Source: Sophora flavescens
Taxonomy: Eukaryota; Streptophyta; Magnoliopsida; Fabales; Fabaceae
Direction: 5' to 3'
Assembly (NCBI GenBank): GCA_030762895.1
Contig: CM061062.1
Location: 236,765,379 to 236,829,378, forward strand
Length of the DNA stretch: 64,000 nt
Below, piece after piece: positions 1-10,655 of this stretch. How positions within the stretch are numbered: position 1 is the first letter of the stretch; each line of letters begins with the position of its first letter. A program made the position numbers and the translations under genes. The notes below the pieces were generated by a model. That model made no database searches, was not told the origin of the DNA, and worked only from the letters and a program-made list of their open reading frames with translations.

Positions 1-984
1 TTAATTTGAAATCTACTACATGATCATGTAGGGTTTAAACAACAAAATTGGAGTCACAATCGCAATCCCTAATAATGTTGATTTATGCACAAATTCAATT
101 AACCTAGGTTACCAATCGGTTTCCTAATCTCTATTAGATTTTTGGATTAATCAATCCTAATTCCTAATTCCAATTCAATCATGAAAACTGAATCTACATC
201 TAATCAGACATAGATCAAGCGTAATCACACTCACAACACAGAAATCATAATTGAAAGAAGAGAAAAGGAGAAGAAGCAATTGAAAAACAATTAAAAGTAA
301 GGAATTCAGAATTCAAACCAAATTACTTGAATGTCTAGGATTGATAAAAGGTTTAGTCTTCCATAGTCATCACCATTGGAAAACCTTTAACGACAAAACA
401 TCCAACAAAGTGCAGAAAACTAAAAAGGGGAGAAGAGAGGGGAAGTGAATTCCAAAACTTGCAAAAACAAGGATTGCAAAAGTATCTAATTTTCGTCTCT
501 GACTTGTGCGGCACTAAACTGCTAATTATACTCCTTAATACTAATCTAACCGTAGCCCAAATTAAGGCCCTCTGAATAAGCTTTCCAACAAGGTATCATA
601 TGCCTTATTTATGCTTAAGATGAGTAAGTTATGCCCATTTAAGTGAGGGAACATCATGGACTGCGAACTGACCCGCATCGGAAAATTCGGGACCCGGTTT
701 GGCCTTGATTTGGCTGAATTTGACAATCCTTGTGAAATCAAAAATTGTAGATCTTCTTCTTAGCTTTCTAGGGACACCAAGATCACCCAATTCCGATTCT
801 ATAGCTCTAGTTATGCTCTGCACAAGGCAACAAGGTCAGGATGAGTGAAAAAACCGAAAATTAACAATGTTTAGCAATTAAGCCCAATAATATAAAACTC
901 AGCCAAATCACCAATATTAAACACATATAACAATTAATTATGCCAAGTATACACACTAAAAGGTAACACAAAAATGAGTTATCA
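1..984 (-). repeat. 3' LTR of E1 (partial)
   Basis: Nearly collinear with 5497-6479, with scattered substitutions and small indels. Its element-sense start, TGATAACTCA, is at 984. The element-sense 3' end lies left of the window. No coding potential seen. Confidence 0.85.
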
Positions 985-1912
985 AATTCCCACACACACA
1001 TTCAAAGCATCGAGGAATCAAAAAAAATCATGAATACGTCCTTAACATCTCAAGCAAACAAGGAGGCAATTCAAATCAACGATGAACCAAAAGTGGTATA
1101 GTCCTCACTAGGCATACACTCAACCTCTCAAGTTTTTAATGTTTTTGTTTACGCTCAAGGCACATCATGAATGCTAACACTACCATAAGCTTGGAAAGGC
1201 TCTAACTTCCACCACTTGAAACACATGCACATAAGGATCAAAAGGACTTTTTCAAGGTTGTAATGGGGCTAAGGTATGGGTGGATACAAGAAGGGATGCT
1301 GGCTATAAACCAAAGAGACTAGAGGAGCAATGGGGAATGAGTTTAAATAAGCATGCAAATTTACTCCGGGAAACACAATTCAATGCTAATGAACACCACT
1401 TTGTCTCTGTTGAACTTTTTCTTCCTTTTGCACTTTCACTCAATTGCACTTTCACATTGCATTACAATTTACTTTTTTTTTTAACTTTGACACTCCAATC
1501 AAGTAAGCCACAAACTATTGCATAGACCCCACACTTATTTAAGCATCCATTCCCAAAACAATTCCAAAACTCCTTTACTTCCCAAGGTTTGGGTCATATC
1601 ATTGTTTTTCACTTTTAGGCTTGTGATAAGCTATAAAACAAAGAATGGTATAAATAGGCTCAAAGGGCTATCAAGGGGATAATTTTAAGGTAGTCTTATT
1701 TGGATAGTAGCTTAAAAACAAAGAAGGCCTAAATTATCTCAATACATGCATGTGAACAAGAGGCTTCAAAGAGTCAAGTCAAGTTCTAGAGTAATTAACA
1801 ATCATGAGTGAAATCACACAAGAAAGAAAAGCATGGAACAATTGCAGTTCATCCATGTATAGGGCTCAAAAACTCACAAGGGTTAATTCTACCACAAAAG
1901 ATTCACAAATTA
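985..1912. other. E1 internal non-coding sequence
   Basis: This lies between the 3' LTR and the nested CACTA-1. It contains short AT-rich ORFs on both strands without recognisable domains. A CA-rich stretch next to the LTR (about 985-1000) reads as GT/G-rich on the element strand and may be the polypurine tract region. I see no gene here. Confidence 0.5.
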
Positions 1913-1934
1913 CACTACAAGAATTTTCGCTGTT

Positions 1935-2232
1935 TCCCACGGCCTATGGCCCTGGGAAATCCATAAAATCCATGGGAAAATACACATTTCCCAGGGATGA
2001 CCCACAGATTCAGATCCCTCGGTTTTCAGCTGGTCGGAAACGTTTCCCACAGGTATGCCCTGGGAAATACCCCGCGGTCACACCCTTGGGAAATTTCCCA
2101 CGGACTACTCCCTGGGAAAAGTTTCCCACGGAAAAATCCCTGGGAAACGTTTCCCACGGAATTTTCCCTGGGAAACGTTTCCCACGGAATTTTCCCTGGG
2201 AAACGTTTCCCAGGGTTTTAACCTTGGGAAAG
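1935..2232. repeat. Left subterminal repeat array of CACTA-1
   Basis: About ten copies of TTTCCCACGG or TTTCCCAGGG and their inverse CCCTGGGAAA, typically with a palindromic centre TGGGAAACGTTTCCCA. In CACTA elements such subterminal arrays bind the element's TnpA-like protein; here that role is inferred. Confidence 0.8.
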
Positions 2233-2825
2233 CTATGTATTTTTTTTAATTAAAAAACTTTAATTTATAGCTTAATAAGTCAATTAATTATTATTCCGGC
2301 GGAGGGAACCAGCGATTGCGCGGCGGCTCTGCAACTTCCGGCGGCAGCTTCGGGTCTGGACTTGACTGGTCTGGATCGAACGACGAACGGCGGCAGCGTC
2401 TGGACTGGGCGGTGCGGTCTGGACAGCGGGAGAGAGGGAGGAGGACCAAACTATGTGTCTCTGTTTGTATGTGTTTTTACTGTTGGTATTTTTTGATTTT
2501 TGACTGTGGTTTGGAGCTTATGTTGGTGAAAAAATGGTGGAAGAGATGGATGAGTGAGGGGCTGGTTTATTGAAGAAGGAGAGAAATGGGAGGAGGAAGA
2601 TGAAGTTTAGAAAGGGAAGGAGATCTGTGGGTTTGAGGTGAGAAGTGAATGTTGGCTGGGTATGGGTAATTATGGGTTTATGGTGTTTGTTGGGTTTTGG
2701 GTGAAGGAGGAAGAAGGGTTGGAGTTAGGAGGAAGATGGAGATGGGTTCTTGAAGAAGAAGAGAAATGGGAGGAGGAAGATGAAAGAAGAAGAAAGAAAA
2801 AAAAGTCTGAACGGTTCCTCGATCG

Positions 2826-3425
2826 TGTAACATATTTCCCAGGGCCACATCCCTGGGAAACGGCGCCTCATGTAACATATTTCCCAGGGCCACAGCCCTG
2901 GGAAACGACGCCTCGATCATGTATCATATTTCCCAAGGCCACAGCCCTGGGAAACGGCGCCTCATGTAACATATTTCCCAGGGCCACAGCCCTGGGAAAC
3001 GGCGCCTCGATCGTGTAACATATTTCCCAGGGCCACAGCCCTGGGAAACGGCGACTCATGTAACATATTTCCCACGGCTACAGCCCTGGGAAACGGCGCC
3101 TCGATCGTGTAACATATTTCCCAGGGCCACAGCCCTGGGAAACGGCGCCTCATGTAACATATTTCCCAGGGCCACAGCCCTGGGAAACGGCGCCTCGATC
3201 GTGTAACATATTTCCCGCGGCCCAATCCGTGGGAAAACAAGCGGAGCAGTTGGCGCCTCTGTTACCCGCGGCCCAATCCGTGGGAAAACAAGCGGGAGCA
3301 GTTGGCGCCTCTGTTACCCAAGGCCCAACCCGTGGGAACCATAGAGAGAACTTTCCCAAGGCTTTAACCGTGGGAAACGTCAAAATTTCCTAGGGATTTT
3401 TTGCCCTGGGTAATATGCCTTGGGA
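2826..3425. repeat. Right subterminal palindrome array of CACTA-1
   Basis: Eight near-identical palindromes (TTTCCCAGGG-CCACAG-CCCTGGGAAA type) at about 46-48 bp spacing between 2837 and 3190. They are joined by alternating linkers CGGCGCCTCATGTAACATA and CGGCGCCTCGATCGTGTAA, so the true unit is a ~94-bp dimer. Diverged GCGG/CCGTGGG versions follow to 3425. Confidence 0.85.
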
Positions 3426-3447
3426 AATAGCTTAAATTCTTGTAGTG

Positions 3448-3703
3448 TTAATTTCAATGCCAACTTATTACACTAGAAATGCAAGAATCTCTCCATATCA
3501 AGTCATGAAACCTCTTAACCAAGAATGAAGCAAATCACTCACAACTCACACAAACTTAAGAATTCACTGAAAAGCATGCAACAAGACTCAAAAACATATA
3601 TTTTTTTAAAATTTTTGAGACCCTAAAAACAACAAAGAAAACAAAAAAAAATCCTAAGATACTAAAACACCAATAAAAAAAATACATTTTTTTACGTTTT
3701 ATT
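3448..3703. other. E1 internal AT-rich spacer
   Basis: AT-rich sequence with A/T homopolymers between CACTA-1 and the broken E1 ORF. No coding or regulatory signal that I can support. Confidence 0.4.
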
Positions 3704-4975
3704 TTAAAAATAGAGAAAAATAACAAACAACAAAAGAAACAGATGCCAACAAAGTTCAACACACAAGTTAAAAACATCATTGCATAGTATGTCTCCCCCA
3801 CACTTGAAATCTACATTGTCCTCAATGTAGAACATGTTAAAATCGAGAACAAGAACAAATTCATTCACAAAGAGGACATGAAAAATAAAATAGAAAGGGG
3901 GAGAAATAGCCTTATAGAATGTAGTGCAGCAAGTCTCATGGTGGCTAAAGCACTTCTTCTCCAATGCTTGCAATGAGAATCTCTCACCAAATTGTTTAAA
4001 CCAATCTTCATCAACCATGAAAGCCTTAGTGGTTGTCCCTAACATGAGTAGTCTTGCATCATCCATCATGACATGATCACCATCTTTTATGGGGATGCTT
4101 TATGTGGGAAACATGTCCGCATGATCCCCATTTTCTACATTTCTTGGCTGAACAAGGTCCTCAACCTCATGTGTCTCATGTTCCATATGCACTTTTTGCT
4201 CTTCATACCCTAAAAAGGATGAAATTTCAGTACATGCTACACACAAAACAATGCCATTAAAATCAACACATGAAGTACATAAAATAGAATCTGGAAAATC
4301 TTGAATATCTGGAAATTCAACACAAAGTTCATCAATAATAGTATTCTCGACATCATTATCAAAATTATGCTCAGAAGTATTGTCAAGAATATCTATTTGT
4401 GAATTTGAATGTTGTTCAAGGAGATATTGTGATTGCAGTGCAGTCAATGTGGAGGCAATGTGACCAATTTGACTGGCCAAATTATGAAGACTTGATTCTA
4501 TCCTCTATTGGAATTCAAGAGTGTGTTCTGCCATTTGTTGCACCAATTTTTCCAGACTAGGTTGGACAGGTGTGGGGTCAGGATGATATTGCTGCTGACT
4601 TATTGTTAATTGATGCACCAAAGAAGCTAATTTGTCCAAGCTGCCATGTTCTCCCCCATGTTGGTCAGAATAGGAAAATTGCACCTCATTCACTCAAATC
4701 ATGCCAAAATCACTACTAAACTCATAATCACCAGTAATGTCAAGATAATATATGCATGGTGGCTCAACCTCTTTCTCTACATAATGTATGCATGGTGGTT
4801 CATAAAATGTGGCAAAATCTCTCAAAGTGCTATGAGACAAATAATTATCCATTGACGCAGACATACTTGAATCTATATAACTTCTTACCAAATGAGCAAA
4901 ATTGGTTTAAGGATAATATATGCATGATGGTTCATAATCAACATTAGGCATATAATTTTGCATACAAATATCCAT
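3704..4975 (-). pseudogene. Broken E1-specific ORF (gag-position, unknown function)
   Basis: From the ATG at 4975 one minus-strand frame runs about 420 codons, broken only by in-frame stops near 4915, 4694, 4502 and 4097. The product is acidic and rich in Q, H and S, with a repeated EPPCIHY/EPPCIYY-type motif near the N-terminus and a Q-rich stretch (LTISQQQYHP). It has no zinc knuckle, protease or RT motif. It sits in gag position after the primer-binding site. I do not recognise the family. The last ~100 codons overlap the hairpin and polypurine region at 3790-3830 and are probably not coding. Confidence 0.45.
3811..3830 (-). other. 8-bp-stem hairpin with AGGA loop in E1
   Basis: On the element strand the sequence is CTACATTG-AGGA-CAATGTAG, a perfect 8-bp stem with a 4-nt loop, followed seven bases later by AGTGTGGGGGAG. 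The same arrangement occurs twice in the Athila-like element (12663-12682 and 13852-13871). Confidence 0.7.
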
Positions 4976-5200
4976 GGGAAGTACTAAGATTCACAACCAC
5001 GACAATCACAATCTGCAATGTCATCAATATGATATAAATATATGAGCTCAAGACACTCATATATAAGCTCCAAACAGCAAAATAAAAATAAAAAATAGAA
5101 AAAAAAAAGACAAAGTTGAATATTACGTGACTAAAAAAAACAAAAACAAAAACTAGTCCAAAAAAAAAAAGAATTCCTAATATGGCTTATAAAAATCAAA

Positions 5201-5220
5201 GATCTCCGACAACGGTGCCA
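5201..5220 (-). other. Primer-binding site of E1
   Basis: The minus strand reads TGGCACCGTTGTCGGAGATC, four bases inside the 5' LTR. It closely matches the TGGCGCCGTTGCCGGGGATC-type site of plant Athila/Tat gypsy elements and fixes the orientation of E1. Confidence 0.75.
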
Positions 5221-5224
5221 AATT

Positions 5225-6479
5225 TGATCCGTGGCCGTACACGGGTCAAATTAATATAGTAATTAAAAATTGTAGTACAAGGCAAAACAACCTTGGTCGT
5301 CTCACGAGGATCTTTAAAATTATTAGCCAATCTAGAATGTTAGAGAAAGGGGGTTTTCAAAATTCGTTGGGAGAAAACAAATTGTAATTAAAAAAAGAAA
5401 TTCAATTAATTATAAACATCAATCCAAGACGTCAAGTTCTTTGGTAGAATTCGTCATTGTTCCAAAAGATATAAATTCATTTGCCCCCCTCCTCTGTTAA
5501 TTTGAAATCTACTACATGATCATGTAGGGTTTAAACAACAAAATTGGAGTCACAATCGCAATCCCTAATAATGTTGATTTATGCACAAATTCAATTAACC
5601 TAGGTTACCAATCAGTTCCCTAATCTCTATTAGATTTTTGGATTAATCAATCCTAATTCCTAATTCCAATTCAATCATGAAAACTGGATCTACATCTAAT
5701 CAGACATAAATCAAGTGTAATCACACTCACAACACAGAAATCATAATTGAAAAAAGAGAAAAGGAGAAGAAGCAATTGAAAAACAATTAAAAGTAAGGAA
5801 CTCAGAATTCAAACCAAATTACTTGAATGTCTGGGATTGATAAAAGGTTTAGCCTTCCATAGTCATCACCATTGGAGAACCTTTAACAACAAAACATCCA
5901 ACAAAGTGAAGAAAACTAAAAAGGGGAGAAGAGAGGGGAAGAGAGTTCCAAAACTTGCAAAAACAAGGATTGAAAAAGTATCTAATTTACGTCTCTGACT
6001 TGTGCTGCACTAAACTGCTAATTATACTCCTTAATGCTAATATAACCCTATCCCAAACTAAGGCTCTGAATAATCTTTCCAACAAGATGTCATATGCCTT
6101 AATTGGGCTTAAGATGAGTAAGTTATGCTTATTTAAGTGAAGGAACATCATGGACTGCGAACTGACCCGCATCAGAAAATTTGGGACCCCGTTTGGCCTT
6201 GATTTCGCTGAATTTGACAATCCTTGTAATAAAAAATTGTAGATCTTCTTCTTAGCTTTCTAGGGACACCAAGATCACCCAAATCTGATTTCTGTATCTC
6301 TAGTTATACTATGCGCAAGACAACAAGGTCAGGATGAGTGAAAAATCCGAAAATTAACAATATTAAGCCCAATTAAGCCCAATAATGTAAAACTCAGCCA
6401 AATCACCAATATTAAACACATATAACAATTAATTAGGCCAAGTATACACACTAAAAGGTAACTCAAAAATGAGTTATCA
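5225..6479 (-). repeat. 5' LTR of E1 (complete)
   Basis: 1255 bp, minus strand TGATAACTCA...GGATCA. Matches 1-984. Flanked on the right by gacat and then by copia-1 gag codons, which shows the insertion point. Confidence 0.85.
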
Positions 6480-6766
6480 GACATAGACGCAAGAAGCCAA
6501 GTAAAAACAAAAGAATCTTGCTGCTCCCAGTTTTCATACTCTGAGCTAACTTTGTCGAGCAATTCATCTTCATTGGTCAAGAATTTTCAAGGCATGCCAC
6601 CTGAATTGGTTTCAGATATGAACTTCTGCAATTTGTGAGCCTTGATAGTGCCGAGTGCTTGCATCTTCCATGTTAGGAAGTTATCATCCTCTAATTTTAC
6701 TGATATTGGAACCATCAAAAGAGAGGGAGGAGAAGGGAGGGAAGCGGTTGGTGTAGGTGTGGCCAT
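6480..6766 (-). pseudogene. copia-1 gag, N-terminal fragment (UBN2/gag-polypeptide type)
   Basis: The ATG at 6766 lies 17 bp downstream of a copia primer-binding site. The product starts MATPTPTASLPSPPSLL and continues with VKLEDDNFLTWKMQALG, the usual N-terminal signature of plant copia gag. Further on it has the family-typical W-x-x-Q-D...TWLLASM block. One in-frame TGA interrupts it (just after GGMP). After about 95 codons E1 is inserted in the frame, so the rest of gag and all of pol lie left of the window or are lost. Confidence 0.75.
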
Positions 6767-6782
6767 TTTCAGGATCTTGATA

Positions 6783-6794
6783 GCTCTGATACCA
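6783..6794 (-). other. copia-1 primer-binding site
   Basis: The minus strand reads TGGTATCAGAGC, the canonical initiator-Met tRNA-complementary site of plant copia elements. It lies between the putative LTR end (about 6799) and the gag ATG. Confidence 0.8.
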
Positions 6795-6999
6795 TAAAGG
6801 TATCAGAACACCAAGACTAGAAAAGGCTTAAAGAAAGAGAGTTGAAAGAGTTTGTGTGTTGAGACTTTGCTCTATTGAATTGATTAATTATAGCTTGATA
6901 CAGTGTGTCTATATATAGTGAGAGAATAGTTCTAACCAACCAAACTGATCTAACCAACTGAGGCTAACTGACTTAACTGTCAGTTAGCTTGATTACCCT
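6795..6999 (-). repeat. copia-1 5' LTR, 3' part (split by CACTA-2)
   Basis: Sequence upstream of the primer-binding site, containing TATATATAG near 6909 as a possible TATA box. It ends at the CACTA-2 insertion. On the far side, 23602-23624 reads on the minus strand TGTTAATAGTGAGTGTAA, a fitting LTR start (TGTT). The LTR would then be about 225 bp, short but normal for copia. The 3' LTR is not in the window, so the borders are inferred. Confidence 0.5.
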
Positions 7000-7009
7000 C
7001 ACTACAACA

Positions 7010-7335
7010 GAAAAGGCTTTAGATAGTATTTTCGTGTGCCTTTTAATAGCACTTTTAAGCACTATCTATGCCCATGTTATTAAAAGTGGTTAGTAAAGAT
7101 AGAATTTAAGAAGCGCTACTAAAAGATGACTTTAGATAGCATTTCCACGTATTAACAAACGCTATCTTTAGTGTGTGTTTCCTGGCATCATTGGAAGGTC
7201 ATCTGTGACTTTAGATAGCGCTTGTTTACGTAGACGCTATCTAAAGGCATGCCTTTAGATAGCATTTTTTTATACAAATGCTATCTAAAAGCTACCTTTA
7301 GATAGCGTTTACAAATACAAACGCTATCTATTCCC
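7010..7335. repeat. Left subterminal palindromes of CACTA-2
   Basis: A string of inverted-repeat units of CTTTAGATAGCG and CGCTATCTAAAG separated by 10-15 bp spacers. Three consecutive hairpins occupy about 7208-7332. The same motif recurs at the right end (23220-23575). Confidence 0.8.
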
Positions 7336-7541
7336 TTTTTTTTAGTTTACCTATTTCTTAACTTTACCTCCATCCTGCATGTTCATAAAAAACATAAGGT
7401 TTACACAAATAACTGAAACAAAATCCAAATTATAGGTAGCAATCTCCAATAGTATGTGCAACAAAACCCAGACACCTAAGTTACTTGAACCAAACCATGC
7501 ATAACACAATACAAAGTTTAGACCATATATAACAAGTGTAA

Positions 7542-7975
7542 TCAAATAAACTTTTCAACAATATAGCGAGACCAATCTTCCTTGACTTCAGATAGTTGAG
7601 TAGTGGAGTATGTGAAGCATTTGCAGTCAGGGAAGTACTGCGACATCAAAATTAAATAAATTAAGTTACAATTGCTATAACATTTGAACAGTCACATTTA
7701 AAAGCTAAGTAAACAACAAGCACTGAAACTACATACCGCCATTGGTATTTTAACTTGGTTCTGTAAGATTATTTCCTTCATGAAACGCATGACTTAATAC
7801 CCACAATCTGTATTGTTGGGTTGTCTTGGGCACTATAAATAAAGAAAATAGTAAATCAATATAGTTTTTTTTAACTAATTACTCATTAAGTTTTTGCAAA
7901 TATACCTCTACCCGGGTCCATTTAATGTTGGTTGCTTTTAAACGAGGCACCTTAGCTCCGCTACGTGTGCGATAA
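7542..7975 (-). pseudogene. Ulp1-like (C48) cysteine protease C-terminal relic in CACTA-2
   Basis: Three exon-like blocks with consensus splice sites join in frame: about 7906-7975, 7737-7832 and 7542-7637. The joined peptide has WTRVECPRQPNNTDCGY followed by VMRFMKEI. This is the catalytic-Cys region of SUMO-protease-like C48 peptidases carried by many plant transposons (C of the DCG motif). It ends DWSRYIVEKFI and a TGA. A TAA interrupts it just after DCGY. The upstream His/Asp part is not recognisable in the ~60 bp before the DUF4218 region, so this is a truncated, inactive copy. Confidence 0.6.
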
Positions 7976-8035
7976 ACTTGCAAAGTACTAATCACAAAAT
8001 CAAACAGACTTCATTAAGAAACATATTTTCAATCA

Positions 8036-10655
8036 TCACAAACACACGCATGGATTTTCCAACAAAAATTCTCGATGATAACATCTAAATACAAAATGAA
8101 GGTTCCGGTTGCCTTTTTTTATTTTGAACCACAACAGCCATAACTCAGTATTTGCCAATTCAACATAGTTATTCTTATTTGGATACAAACTCTTAAGCAT
8201 GTCCTTGTGTTTTTCAACATATGGCTCAACCTCATCGGCATTGTGCAGAACATATAAGTGTGCTTGCTCCCATTCCGTCCTTGATATAGTCACTATTTCA
8301 GTTCCAGTAATTCCTTGCCCTATCATTCTCCCTGTGTGACGAGACTTTGGCAGCCCTATGGAATCAGCATTGGATAGGTATTGGGTACAGAATTCAACAG
8401 CTTCTTCAACAATATACCATTCAACAATACAACCTTCTGGTCGTGATCGATTTTTCACATACCCTTTTAATATCTTCATATAACGCTCAATCGGGTACAT
8501 CCATCTCATATAAGCTGGCCCACACAGTTGTGTCTCTCTAACAAGGTGAAAGGTTAGATGAACCATTATGTCAAAGAATGAAGGTGGAAAGTACATCTCA
8601 AGCTCACATAAAGTCACAACAATTTCTCTTTGCAATGATGGCAACTTCCCAGGGTCAATCACTTTGCTGTAAATTGCCTTGAAGAAGAAACAGAGTTTAG
8701 TTAAGGTCCCCCCGCACTTTGTTAGGCAAAATTGTCCATATACCAATTGGTATCAACTGCTCCATGAGAACATGACAATCGTGGGACTTTAGACCTTTTA
8801 ACTTGAGATCTTTCATCGATACGAGGTTCCTAATGTTTGAAGAGTACCCTTCCGGAACCTTAACTCCATCAAGAAACTTACAAAAACAGTTTTTTCTTTT
8901 CTAGATAGAGCGTGAGAAGCCGGAGGAAGATATGTACTTTTACCCTTCTTCGTCGGTCCCAATTCTCTTCTTATTCCCATACTAACCAAGTCCAACCTTG
9001 CATTGATGCCATCTTTAGTCTTCCCTGGCACATTGAGTAACGTACCAATGACACTATCACAGATATTTTTTTCAACGTGCATCACATCAAGGAAATGTCT
9101 TACATATAATGATTTCCATTATGGCAACTCAAAGAAAATAGACCTTTTCTTCCACCCTCTTGTGATAAGATCTCTCGCAAAAGGTTTACCGAATTGGATA
9201 TTCAAATCCTTTACCTTTTCAAAAAGTTGATCACCCGTCAACGGTGAAGGAGCTCTACCTTCTTCCGAGTTCCCATTGAACGCCTTTCTCCACCACCGGT
9301 AATGATGACTTGGATGCAAAAATCTACGATGCCCAAGAAAGACATTCTTCTTACAATGTTCTAACCGCATCCAATCCGTACCCTCTTCACATATAGGGCA
9401 TGCACACTGACCCTTGATGCTATATCCTGATAAATTACCATACGTTGGAAAATCATTAATTCTGCCAAACAACATAGCTCTCAAATTGAAACTTTCTTCC
9501 TTATACCCATCATACACCTCCACACCTATCTCCCACATTTGTTTCAAGTCTTCAACCAAAGGAGTCCAATAGACGTCTATATCGTTTCCTGGTTGGTTGG
9601 GCCCAGAAATTAACATAGATAACATAATAAATTTGCACTTCATGCATAGCCATGGAGATAGGTTATAAATCACCAAAATCACAGGCCATGTACTATAAGA
9701 GCTACTTTGAACACCATGCGAGTTAAATCCGTCAGTAGTCAATGCAAGTCGTAGGTTTCTTGATTCTTGCCCAAAATCAGGATAATCATGATCAAATTTT
9801 TTCCATTGAGGAGAATCTGCCGGGTGCCGCAGCTTACCATCTTTGATCCTTTCATCCTCATGTCATGTCAAGTGCTTTGAATCTTCTAAACTACGGTACA
9901 TGCGCCTAAATATGGGTATTATGGGGAAAATACCACACAACCTTCTCTGGATCTGATTCTTTCTTCTTATATCGCGAGGCATTACATTTAGGACATATCT
10001 TTAACGATGCATATTCATTCCTAAATAAAATGCAATCGTTAGGACAAGCATGTATCCTCTCGTAGTTCATGCCAATAGAGCGTAACATTTGTTTAGCCTC
10101 ATATGTCCGACTAGGAAGCACATTATCCTCCGGCAACATGTCTTTCAATAGTGTCAGTAAGTCCGTAAAGCTCTTATCAGTCCATCCATTGCCCGATTTC
10201 AAGTTATACAACATTAACATCACTGACAATCTTGTGAATTTAGTAAAACCATCATACAACGGTTGCTCTGCATCACTTACCAACCTCTCAAACATTTGAG
10301 GACAATCCTGAAAATCCTCTTTGACAGCATTTACAATGTCTTCAAGACGGTCGCCCTCATAAGTATTTGTGTCGGTATCGTTTGATGAATATCTCACATG
10401 ATTCCTCTTTTCACTAGACTCATCTCTTGTCTCACCATATTTTGTCCAACATGTATAACTTTGATCGATTCCATTACACACTAAATGTTCTTCCAACTCG
10501 GTTGCACTAATCCGCCTTGCATAACAACAATCTAAACAAGGACATATGATTGTACTAGGGTTTTCCGCATGCCGAACTGCAAACCTAATTAACTCTTTCA
10601 CCCCATCCTCATACTCCTTCATTAAACGATTGGCAGAAGTCCATTTCCGATCCAT
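8036..10655 (-). pseudogene. TNP2-type CACTA transposase, broken
   Basis: In minus-strand order: a transposase-associated N-terminal domain (10655-9906; starts MDRKWTSANRLMKEYEDG, with C/H residues ICPCLDC and the TCWTKYGE block); the TNP2 core (9905-8813) with TTDGFNSHG, ACPICEEGTDW, GHRRFL and DVMHVEKNICDS; then a DUF4218-like part (8746-8036) with CELEMYFPPSFFDIMVHL and MRWMYPIERYM. Such proteins cut and join CACTA ends in the nucleus. Breaks: a one-base frameshift in a C run near 9930, an in-frame TGA near 9866, a TAA at 9119-9121 and a frameshift near 8860. Some breaks could be unrecognised introns, but the stop codons lie in conserved blocks. Probably inactive. Confidence 0.8.

Larger units (their letters stand above)
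1913..3447. mobile_element. CACTA-1, non-autonomous CACTA (En/Spm) transposon
   Basis: It starts CACTACAAGAATTT and ends with the inverse AAATTCTTGTAGTG, giving near-perfect 14-bp terminal inverted repeats with the diagnostic CACTA. It is flanked by the 3-bp target duplication TTA (1910-1912 and 3448-3450). No transposase is present. The interior (about 2290-2820) is G-rich and AGAAG-rich. Both ends are packed with palindromes of the type TTTCCCAGGG...CCCTGGGAAA. Inserted in E1. Confidence 0.9.
1..6479 (-). mobile_element. Non-autonomous LTR retrotransposon (E1), left LTR incomplete
   Basis: Two direct repeats (1-984 and 5225-6479) flank 985-5224. On the minus strand the LTR begins TGATAACTCA and ends GGATCA (TG...CA). 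A gypsy-type primer-binding site lies next to the right copy, so the 5' LTR is on the right. The internal region has no protease, reverse transcriptase or integrase. It holds only a broken gag-like frame (3704-4975) and a nested CACTA (1913-3447). The element is inserted in the gag of copia-1; the 5 bp on the right flank are gacat, and the left flank lies outside the window. A LARD-like or Tat/Athila-derived non-autonomous element is my inference. Confidence 0.8.

Noticed and set aside
1280..1525. 81-codon plus-strand ORF
   Set aside because: Inside the non-coding part of E1, low complexity, no homology recognised, no support for expression.
1804..2253. ORFs of 60-150 codons over the CACTA-1 left end
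   Set aside because: Their peptides are translations of the TTTCCCAGGG palindromes in several frames; a repeat artefact.
2638..3383. Repetitive ORFs on both strands over the CACTA-1 right end
   Set aside because: Every frame is open because the repeat unit lacks stops; peptide repeats (FPRAVALGNML type) only mirror the DNA repeat.
6783..6794. tRNA-like matches (GCTCTGATACCA and similar)
   Set aside because: These are primer-binding sites complementary to tRNA ends, not tRNA genes; no cloverleaf flanks them.
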